From Microbacteriaceae bacterium (GTDB taxonomy: Bacteria; Actinomycetota; Actinomycetes; Actinomycetales; Microbacteriaceae): a stretch of DNA of 6,450 bases. A program made the position numbers and the translations under genes. Below the pieces are notes generated by a model that saw only the letters and a list, made by a program, of their open reading frames with translations, was not told where the DNA came from and made no database searches. Where the stretch lies: positions 1 through 6,450 of the forward strand of contig JAODLU010000024.1 in NCBI GenBank assembly GCA_025464125.1, given 5' to 3'. Shown one piece after another: positions 1-5,983 of the stretch (the stretch's first letter is position 1; each line of letters starts with the position of its first letter).

Positions 1-867
1 GAGGGCCGCGTACTCGGGGTGCTCGGCCCGAACGGTGCAGGCAAGACGACCGCGGTGCGAATCCTCGCAACCCTGATGCGACCGGACAGCGGCACAGCAA
101 TGGTCGCAGGATTCGATGTGGTGCACCAGGCGAAGGATGTGCGGAGGGCCATCGGTCTCACCGGCCAGTACGCCAGCGTCGACGAAGATCTCACCGGTAT
201 CGAAAACCTCGTGATGATCGGCCAGCTCCTCGGACTCTCGGCGAGACAGGCACGAGTTCGTGCAGACGAGCTTCTCGCCGAGTTCGACCTGACAGAGTCT
301 GGCAAACGTCTTGCAAAGACGTACTCCGGTGGCATGCGTCGCCGACTCGACCTCTCGGCTTCCCTCATCGGTCGCCCGAGCGTGGTCTTCATGGACGAGC
401 CGACAACTGGGCTCGACCCGGCAAAGCGGGACGACGTGTGGGGGATGGTGCGGGCGCTCGTACAGCAGGGCACCACTGTGCTTCTGACCACGCAGTACCT
501 GGAGGAGGCTGATGCGCTGGCGAACGAGATCACAGTCATCGACCACGGGCTGGTGATCGCGCACGATACCCCACAGGGGCTGAAGCGGCAGGTCGGCGGC
601 CAGACCCTCGAGGTGCGACCATCGTCAGTCGATGACCTTGATGCCATCCGCGCACTGCTCATCACAGTGGGCACGAGGGAACCCGAGCAGCCAGCGCCAG
701 ACCTGCTCTCGGTGCCGGTCGCCGACGACTCGGCGATGACCACAGTGGTCGCGGCCCTCGCGGCACAGAAGATCGCGGTTTCTGAACTGTCATTGCGACT
801 GCCGAGCCTCGACGAAGTCTTCTACTCCCTGACCGGGCAGACGACCAAGGAAGAAGAGGCCGCCTGA
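1..867 (+). CDS. DrrA-type ABC transporter ATP-binding subunit (5' end outside window)
   Basis: Cytoplasmic ATPase of a daunorubicin/doxorubicin-resistance-type (DrrA) exporter; it would energise the membrane protein encoded just downstream. The frame is open from base 1, so the true start lies upstream; 288 residues are visible and some 30-40 are probably missing compared with usual DrrA length. In visible numbering: Walker A GPNGAGKT at 9-16, Q-loop glutamine near 56 (TGQYASVDEDL), ABC signature YSGGM at 108-112, Walker B VVFMDEP at 128-134. The usual switch histidine is a glutamine (LLTTQYLEEAD, Q at about 165); this Q is characteristic of the DrrA subfamily, so it does not suggest an inactive protein. 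The C-terminal ~90 residues match the DrrA-type accessory domain (DUF4162-like), ending in PSLDEVF and a charged tail. The stop TGA overlaps the permease ATG by one base, indicating translational coupling. Drug export is the family role; the actual substrate is unknown. Confidence 0.93.
   Translation, partial: EGRVLGVLGPNGAGKTTAVRILATLMRPDSGTAMVAGFDVVHQAKDVRRAIGLTGQYASVDEDLTGIENLVMIGQLLGLSARQARVRADELLAEFDLTESGKRLAKTYSGGMRRRLDLSASLIGRPSVVFMDEPTTGLDPAKRDDVWGMVRALVQQGTTVLLTTQYLEEADALANEITVIDHGLVIAHDTPQGLKRQVGGQTLEVRPSSVDDLDAIRALLITVGTREPEQPAPDLLSVPVADDSAMTTVVAALAAQKIAVSELSLRLPSLDEVFYSLTGQTTKEEEAA
856..859 (+). promoter_or_regulatory. Ribosome binding site for the ABC-2 permease
   Basis: GAGG within a purine-rich run (847-859), followed by 7 bases and then the ATG at 867. 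It lies inside the last codons of the ATPase gene. Together with the TGATG stop/start overlap it supports ATG 867 as the permease start. Confidence 0.6.
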
Positions 868-1637
868 TGATTCACGACACTCTCATTCTCGCGAAGAGAA
901 CAGTCACGAAGATGTTCCGCAATCCTGAGCAGTTCATCGACGTCTCGGTGCAGCCCATCATCATGACTGTTCTCTTCGTCTACATCTTCGGTGGCGCAGT
1001 CGCTGGAAATACCGCGACGTACCTGCCATTCGTGCTTCCCGGCATCATCGTGCAAACGATCATGTTCACCTCGCTCACCATCGGCGTCAACCTGAACACC
1101 GACATTCAGAAAGGCGTGTTCGACAGGTTCCGCTCCCTGCCCATCGCGCGCTCGGCTCCTCTGTTCGGTGCAGTCTCCGGCGACATAGTGCGCCATGCGA
1201 TCGCCATCGGCGTGACCCTGGGATTCGGCGCGGTCATCGGCTTCAGGTTCCATACCGAGTGGTACCAGGTACTGCTGGCCATCGTGCTGATGATCGTATT
1301 CGCGCTGAGCCTTTGCTGGATTTCGGTGCTGATCGGCATGCTCGCCCGCAGCTCAGGCGCGGTGCAGGGACTGTCGTTCCTCATCGTGTTCCCTCTCACG
1401 TTCGGTTCATCGACGTTCGTGCCTGCCTCAACACTGCCGGGCTGGCTGCAGGGCTGGGTAGCGATAAACCCGGTCACCCACGTGATCGAGGCGATGAGGG
1501 GCCTGCTCTCCGGGCCATCGTTCATGGCTGCCGGCTCGACTCTCGGCGGCGAGCTGCTCTGGGTGCTCGTGGCCTGCGTTGTGCTGTTCGCCGTGTTCTT
1601 CCCGCTGGCGAACTGGGCGTACCGCCGCAAGATCTAG
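867..1637 (+). CDS. DrrB-type ABC-2 family transporter permease
   Basis: Membrane subunit of the DrrAB-type exporter, 256 residues, a normal full length for the family. Hydrophobic segments, by eye, at about 26-46, 55-75, 107-127, 133-158, 163-185 and 229-249 give the six-helix ABC-2 fold with both ends expected in the cytoplasm. The conserved ABC-2 loop is present at 78-93 (DIQKGVFDRFRSLPI), as is INPVTHVIEAMRGLL at 200-214 before the last helix. It has no signal peptide and ends in a basic tail (YRRKI), consistent with an inside C-terminus. The ATG at 867 overlaps the ATPase stop, so the two are surely co-transcribed. Its own stop TAG (1635-1637) lies in the CTAG palindrome that also holds the stop of the opposing regulator gene, so the two genes overlap by 4 bases tail to tail. 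The substrate cannot be read from the sequence; hydrophobic drugs or antibiotics are the family precedent. Confidence 0.93.
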   Translation: MIHDTLILAKRTVTKMFRNPEQFIDVSVQPIIMTVLFVYIFGGAVAGNTATYLPFVLPGIIVQTIMFTSLTIGVNLNTDIQKGVFDRFRSLPIARSAPLFGAVSGDIVRHAIAIGVTLGFGAVIGFRFHTEWYQVLLAIVLMIVFALSLCWISVLIGMLARSSGAVQGLSFLIVFPLTFGSSTFVPASTLPGWLQGWVAINPVTHVIEAMRGLLSGPSFMAAGSTLGGELLWVLVACVVLFAVFFPLANWAYRRKI

Positions 1638-4522
1638 CGGGGAGGCAGCAACTGCCGCAGTGACTCAACGGCTGCTGAACGGGTCGGCACTTCTGTGCCG
1701 GCCCGTTCTATGCCGGCCTGCGCCGCGGCGGCTTCGATAGCTGCAACCTGCGGGGACGTCGTGTCGTGTGCGCCGAGAATGGCCGTCGACAGTTCTACTG
1801 CTCGCAATGCCTCGTGAAGGTCTCCCCTGCTGAGAGCCAGCGAACCGATGCTCAGCGCCACCATTCCGATCACCGGATGATCGTGGGAGATCAGCGCGGC
1901 GTCCACCGCCCTTCGGAGATGGTTCTCGGCGCCTGCATCGTCACCGTCGAGCAATGCGAATGAGGCTTTGGCTGATTCCGCCCACGCGTGCATCTGAATG
2001 GGCATGCCGGGCCACGCCTCAACCAGCTCGTCGTACCGTGCGAGGTGCGCACGGCCGGCAACGATGTCGCCGGTGAAGGCGTCGAATGTCATGGCAGTCA
2101 CCTGCACCTGCAGCAGGGTCCTGGCGTTGCCAGCGTCCTCAGCCTCCGCCAGCAGCTCGGTCACCCGCGTCCGGGCATCATCGATGCGACCCTGGCGCAT
2201 GAGGATCGAGATCGCCAGGCTCTGCTGCTGCGCGAGATCCCAGCTCGAGGTGATCTTCCGCATATTCGCCGTCGAATCCTCCGTGCAGCGGAACGCTTCG
2301 TCCAGCCTCCCGGCGAGGACCAGCCACTCGGCCCGAAGCTGCTGCGCGAGCGCGAGGCCCCAGAGATCGCCGATCTTCTCGAAGTGCTCGAGCGCAAGCT
2401 CCGACTCCGCTCCGAGCTGCTCCACGTCTCCGCGGTTCTGCGCCATGACCGCCGCGACCGCGTGCAGCACGGCTGTGGGCCACGGATCAAGACCGAGTTT
2501 CTCGCCGCTCGGAGCATTCGCCCGCAGCATCCAGCCCGCGCCGGCCCCTGCCTCTGCGAATGCCTGGAGAAGCACGGGAAGCACCTGCAGCAGTTCGTTT
2601 CCGCCGGGACCGACAGCCAGTTCCCTCGCTGAAGAGAGCGATTGCATGGGGTTCGACAGGATGTCTTCGGCACCGAACCACATCTCTGAACCGTTCGCGA
2701 ATGCCTCGGCGATGGGCGCCAGCAGCGCGATGACGCGCGCCTCCTCCGTGTCGACTGAGGCCGCCATCGGAGCAACCGCGATGAACCAGGTGCGAGCGTC
2801 ATCTGAGCGGTCCCGTATCGTCCAGTACCAGGCACAGGCCGTCGCCAGCCGGATCGCCTGCTCGGCCATCCCCGTCTGGGTTGCATACCGCAGGGCAGCC
2901 GCGATGTTGTCGTCCTCCGCGTCGAACCAGGTGATCGCCTCGTGGATGTGCGGCCCGCGGAGGAGGCCGTCGAGGTCACTCGCCCTTGCCGCCAGGTAGT
3001 TCACCTGCGCTTCCCGCGCGGCCGCGGCATCCCCGGTCTCGGCCAGCTTCTCGATGCCGTACTCGCGAATGGTCTCGAGTGCCCTGTACCTGCCGCGGCT
3101 GCGCTGCAGCAGCGACCTGTCGACAAGCGAATCGAAGACGGATGCCCCTGGCAACCCCATCGCGGCGGCAACGAGCTTCGCGTCTCCGGCTGACACTCCC
3201 GCCGGGAATACGGCAAGGTGCGCAAGCGCCGTGCGCTCGTGCCCGGAGAGCATGCTCCAGCTCCAGTCGATCATCGCCCGCAGTGTCTGGTGGCGCGGCA
3301 GGGCGGCACGGAAGCCGCCGGTGAGCAGGGTGAATCGATCGTCCAGCCCGTCGAGCACCTCGTCCGGGCTCATCGTTCGCAGTTTCGCAGCGGCGAGCTC
3401 CAGCGCAAGCGGCAGGCCGTCGAGCCTTGCGCAGATGCGGGCTGCAACACGAAGGCCAGCGGCGTCGAGCTCGGTGCCGGTTGCTGCGAGCGCACGCTGC
3501 CGGAACAGCTCAACTGCGGCAAAAGCCAGCGGGTCGACATTGTCGGCAAGGTCGGCCTCTGTCGGGTGCGCAAGCGGCCCCATCGTCACGAAAGCCTCGC
3601 CGGGGATCGACAGCGGCTCACGACTGGTCGCGAGAATCCGCAACTGCGGCAGGGCGCCGAGAAGATCCTGGGCGAGCGCGGCAGCCTCGGCGATCACGTG
3701 CTCACAGTTGTCGAGCACGAGCAGCACCTGGCGGGCGGCGAGGGCCTCGAGGACACGTTCCCGGCTGCCGACCACCTCTGCCGCGGCATCCACTGTTCGT
3801 AGTTCGCGACCCGTTGCGGCGAGCACCGCTGCATAGAGTTCCTGCGGGCCGACCGGCGCAAACTCTACGAGCACTGCGGCCCGCACGATCGATGCGGCTT
3901 CAACGGCCAGGCGCGTCTTGCCAGCACCACCGGTGCCGATGACCGTAACAAGGCGGCTCATCGCCAGCTGGTCGCGCACGGACTCGAGCTCGTGCTCGCG
4001 ACCCACAAGGCCTGTGAGGGGCGCAGGAATTGTCGATGATGCAACCGATGCCGCCATGCCGCCCAAGTCGATTGCCGTGGCACGATCCCTGTGCATGTCA
4101 CGCTCGAACCAGTCGAACGCTTCGGAAGGAACCCATGGTTCGCCTGCCCAGAGAGCGAGTGCCTGCGACGCCAGGCCTCTGGCCGCTCCGGCTTCAGCAG
4201 CGCCGGCAACCGCAACCAGGTCTGCGAAGGCCAGGGCGTCGACATCTGCACGGGCCACCGCAAGGCGATAGCCGCCAGCAGTCGACTCGATCAGGCCTGA
4301 CGGCAGCTGCAACCGGAGGCGCGAAACTATGGACTGGAGGGCTGCGCGCTCGTTCTCCGGCGCATCCATGCCCCAGACATCTTCGGCGATCGCCCGGTAG
4401 CTGACCGCGGTGCCAGCGTCGATTGCGAGCCTGAACAGCACGGCGAGCTGCATGCTGCCGGACACGGCGATGCTGCGGCCGTCGTGCTCGACGGTGAGGC
4501 CGCCAAGGAGTCCGATTCGCAC
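1634..4522 (-). CDS. AfsR/SARP-related transcriptional regulator with STAND (NB-ARC-like) ATPase and TPR-like C-terminus
   Basis: Large single-chain signalling regulator, 962 residues, cytoplasmic. Residues 1-90 form an OmpR/SARP-like winged helix (RIGLLGGLTVEHDG start, DVWG at 48-51, SIVSRLRLQL at 64-73, GGYRL at 83-87). Residues 91-166 resemble only the beginning of a BTAD domain (DVDALAFADLVA, then ALALWAGEPW), much shorter than the usual ~150 residues. The ATPase follows: LTGLVGRE at 169-176, Walker A GTGGAGKT at 196-203, Walker B VLLVLDNCEHV at 266-276, sensor-like ILATSREPL at 296-304, GLPLAL at 369-374, and TLRAMIDWSW at 413-422. From about 500 to 930 it is helical and TPR-like (GRLDEAF 738, GRIDDAR 778, GDLHEAL 900). 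There is no C-terminal LuxR helix-turn-helix. The start is GTG: an in-frame stop lies 10-12 bases upstream and the conserved N-terminus follows immediately. Family members switch on ATP and ligand binding to activate nearby genes, so the flanking exporters are plausible targets (inference). The last 24 or so residues cover a hairpin. Confidence 0.92.
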   Translation of the reverse strand: MRIGLLGGLTVEHDGRSIAVSGSMQLAVLFRLAIDAGTAVSYRAIAEDVWGMDAPENERAALQSIVSRLRLQLPSGLIESTAGGYRLAVARADVDALAFADLVAVAGAAEAGAARGLASQALALWAGEPWVPSEAFDWFERDMHRDRATAIDLGGMAASVASSTIPAPLTGLVGREHELESVRDQLAMSRLVTVIGTGGAGKTRLAVEAASIVRAAVLVEFAPVGPQELYAAVLAATGRELRTVDAAAEVVGSRERVLEALAARQVLLVLDNCEHVIAEAAALAQDLLGALPQLRILATSREPLSIPGEAFVTMGPLAHPTEADLADNVDPLAFAAVELFRQRALAATGTELDAAGLRVAARICARLDGLPLALELAAAKLRTMSPDEVLDGLDDRFTLLTGGFRAALPRHQTLRAMIDWSWSMLSGHERTALAHLAVFPAGVSAGDAKLVAAAMGLPGASVFDSLVDRSLLQRSRGRYRALETIREYGIEKLAETGDAAAAREAQVNYLAARASDLDGLLRGPHIHEAITWFDAEDDNIAAALRYATQTGMAEQAIRLATACAWYWTIRDRSDDARTWFIAVAPMAASVDTEEARVIALLAPIAEAFANGSEMWFGAEDILSNPMQSLSSARELAVGPGGNELLQVLPVLLQAFAEAGAGAGWMLRANAPSGEKLGLDPWPTAVLHAVAAVMAQNRGDVEQLGAESELALEHFEKIGDLWGLALAQQLRAEWLVLAGRLDEAFRCTEDSTANMRKITSSWDLAQQQSLAISILMRQGRIDDARTRVTELLAEAEDAGNARTLLQVQVTAMTFDAFTGDIVAGRAHLARYDELVEAWPGMPIQMHAWAESAKASFALLDGDDAGAENHLRRAVDAALISHDHPVIGMVALSIGSLALSRGDLHEALRAVELSTAILGAHDTTSPQVAAIEAAAAQAGIERAGTEVPTRSAAVESLRQLLPPR
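1677..1708 (+). terminator. Candidate terminator hairpin for the drrAB-like operon, inside the opposing gene
   Basis: A 14-bp inverted repeat: arm 1677-1690 (GAACGGGTCGGCAC), loop TTCT at 1691-1694, arm 1695-1708 (GTGCCGGCCCGTTC). All pairs are Watson-Crick except position 1684 with 1701, which is a G-U wobble in plus-strand RNA but an A-C mismatch in minus-strand RNA, so the structure is stronger in the plus-strand transcript. It starts 39 bases after the permease stop, a normal terminator distance. No U-tract follows (the next bases are TATGCC), so it would be one of the tail-less hairpins often proposed in actinobacteria. It simultaneously encodes residues near ERAGTEVPTRS at the C-terminus of the regulator. 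The terminator role is inferred; the hairpin itself is directly visible. Confidence 0.6.
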
Positions 4523-4594
4523 GGTCCAACTCTAGGGCGACCCCCGGTTCGCGCCATCCTCCCCGAGGAGTAATGCCACCAGCCGATCTGCCGG
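4523..4594 (-). promoter_or_regulatory. 72-nt intergenic gap with possible leaderless promoter for the regulator
   Basis: This is the only sizeable non-coding stretch. Reading on the minus strand, TAGAGT (plus positions 4529-4534) fits the TANNNT actinobacterial -10 consensus and is followed by exactly 6 bases before the GTG start, so transcription could begin at the start codon itself. No convincing -35 hexamer lies at the matching distance, and no Shine-Dalgarno sequence precedes the GTG. A GGGGAGG run (minus strand, plus 4557-4563) is about 35 bases from the GTG, too far to serve it. An imperfect inverted repeat (GAGTA/TACTC plus GCC/GGC, 4568-4600, with a 2-base bulge and 15-base loop) spans the permease stop and might attenuate readthrough, but it is weak. 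The regulator could equally be translated from a readthrough transcript of the FtsX operon. Confidence 0.35.
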
Positions 4595-5983
4595 CTACTC
4601 AGCTGCCAGCGCGGCGATCGGTGTGACGCGGGTAGCCCTGCGGGACGGCGCAATGGACGCGATCACGACCAGCAGCGCTGAGGCGACCACAAGCATTCCG
4701 AGCAATGTGAGCGGAACTGCCGGCACCGCGAGCCCCGGGCCGCCGTTTATGGAGCCGAGGAGCGACTGGGCTCCCGCCCAGCCGTAGGTGATGCCGAGCA
4801 CAAGACCGACGCCGACTGCTGCGATGGTCAGTTGTGCGCTCTCGGTCACGATCATGCGACGTACCTGAGCCGTCGTGAACCCGAGCGCCCGCAGGAGCCC
4901 GAGTTCCTTAGTGCGCTGCAACACGCTCATCGAGAGGTTGTTCACCATGCCGACTGCGGCAATGACCGCGCTGAATCCCATCAGCACAGAGAAGACGGCG
5001 ACCACCACTGTCAGCACCTCGCCTGTGCCCTCGTAGACCTCTGGTTGCGAGGCCTGGGCGCTGTGGATGAACACCTGGAAGCACTCGACAGCCACAGCGA
5101 ACATCGTTACGAGCGTGACGCCGATGACCAGGCCGATCGTGTTGCGGGCGCTGCGTTCCGGATACCGCACGGCATTCTGGGCGGCCAGTTTCGCGGTAGC
5201 GCTGACGCCGAAAAGCCGACCGACGAGTCGCAGCGCGACCGGCATCACCAGCGCAGCACCGAGCACCACGCCCGTGAATGAGAATATGCCGCCAAGCACG
5301 GCCACGAGGATGCCCATGGGGCTCACGAGGCCCATCAGAACGCCGATCGCAAGAATGCCGAAGCCAGTAAAAAAGAACACGGCTGCTGTGGCATTCCGGC
5401 CACGCTTGCCCGCCGCCTCGCGGCTGGAGCGCCCAACCGCGACGCCAGCCCCCTCGATCGGTGAGACGGCAAGCACACTCCGCGATCCGATCCACGAAGC
5501 CAGCCAGGTCGTCAGCACAACGGCGATGACGGGCAGGACCAGAACTGGTTCGACTATCGAGTATTCCCCTCGCGGTATAAATCCGCTGGCCTGCCCGATG
5601 GAGACGAGCGCGTAAACCAGCACTGTGCCGACGACGGTTCCGCTGACGGCGCCGCCAATCCCCACCATGAGTCCCTCCCTTGCCACCGACTTTCGCTGGT
5701 CGGAGGCGCTTGCTCCGAGGAGGCGGTACAGCGCGATGGTGCGGGTGCGCCCGGCGATGATCGTGGAGAAGGTGTTCGACGTCACGACGGCTCCCACGTA
5801 AATGGAGATCGCCATGAAGACGAACGCGAGAACCCCGAGCAGTACAACAACGGTCGCACTTGACCCGGTCACGTCGTCGGCGGCGATGATCTGGGACAGC
5901 ACACCGGTTGTCGCGAGCAGCGCCGTGCCGAAGGCCGCGCTGAGCGCTGCGACGAGCAGGCTCGAACCGTGGCTGCGGATCAT
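4595..5983 (-). CDS. FtsX/MacB-family ABC transporter permease, internally duplicated, lacking an extracellular domain
   Basis: Membrane subunit of a type VII (MacB/BceB-like) ABC transporter, 462 residues. By eye about ten hydrophobic segments: 9-29, 44-66, 105-130, 146-166, 198-220, 224-248, 283-303, 324-348, 385-407 and 424-446. Two FtsX modules are recognisable by the cytoplasmic coupling loop after the second helix of each: GRTRTIALYRLLGAS at 78-92 and QRTKELGLLRALGFT at 356-370. Each module ends in a basic segment with a conserved proline (VSPIEG at 173-178; APSRRATRVTPIAALAAE at 445-462). The central motif LAAQNAVRYPERSAR is at 266-280. The loops after helix 1 (about 14 residues) and helix 7 (about 20 residues), where MacB and BceB carry large extracellular domains, are minimal. 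The ATG at 5983 overlaps the ATPase stop as ATGA and has a GGAGG 7 bases upstream. Likely role: export, or extraction of an amphiphilic or peptide substrate from the membrane; substrate unknown. Confidence 0.92.
   Translation of the reverse strand: MIRSHGSSLLVAALSAAFGTALLATTGVLSQIIAADDVTGSSATVVVLLGVLAFVFMAISIYVGAVVTSNTFSTIIAGRTRTIALYRLLGASASDQRKSVAREGLMVGIGGAVSGTVVGTVLVYALVSIGQASGFIPRGEYSIVEPVLVLPVIAVVLTTWLASWIGSRSVLAVSPIEGAGVAVGRSSREAAGKRGRNATAAVFFFTGFGILAIGVLMGLVSPMGILVAVLGGIFSFTGVVLGAALVMPVALRLVGRLFGVSATAKLAAQNAVRYPERSARNTIGLVIGVTLVTMFAVAVECFQVFIHSAQASQPEVYEGTGEVLTVVVAVFSVLMGFSAVIAAVGMVNNLSMSVLQRTKELGLLRALGFTTAQVRRMIVTESAQLTIAAVGVGLVLGITYGWAGAQSLLGSINGGPGLAVPAVPLTLLGMLVVASALLVVIASIAPSRRATRVTPIAALAAE

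Noticed and set aside
306..322. Perfect 7-bp inverted repeat ACGTCTT-GCA-AAGACGT
   Set aside because: Lies inside the ATPase gene just before the ABC signature, encodes ordinary family residues, and has no promoter or terminator context; likely chance.
525..530. Glutamine instead of histidine in the switch region of the first ATPase, as a sign of inactivity (approximate site)
   Set aside because: TTQYLxEAD is the normal sequence in the DrrA subfamily, so it marks the subfamily and not a defect.
886..900. Small inverted repeat TTCTC-GCGAA-GAGAA near the permease start
   Set aside because: Five base pairs only, within codons 7-12 of the permease; too short to argue for a regulatory role.
1644..1656. 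Small hairpin GGCAG-CAA-CTGCC just after the permease stop
   Set aside because: Five-bp stem, far weaker than the 14-bp hairpin downstream; not enough to call a terminator.
1998..2999. Long plus-strand open frame antisense to the regulator
   Set aside because: Low-complexity Ser/Ala/Arg-rich translation typical of the antisense of GC-rich coding DNA; no recognisable motif, and the minus-strand frame has clear family motifs throughout.
3054..3836. Plus-strand open frame opposite the ATPase part of the regulator
   Set aside because: Ser/Ala/Arg-rich composition and no family similarity; it mirrors conserved ATPase sequence on the other strand.
5369..5374. Run of six A (six T in the permease coding strand) as a possible slippage site
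   Set aside because: The frame continues unbroken through it and encodes a hydrophobic FFF within a transmembrane helix; nothing suggests programmed frameshifting.
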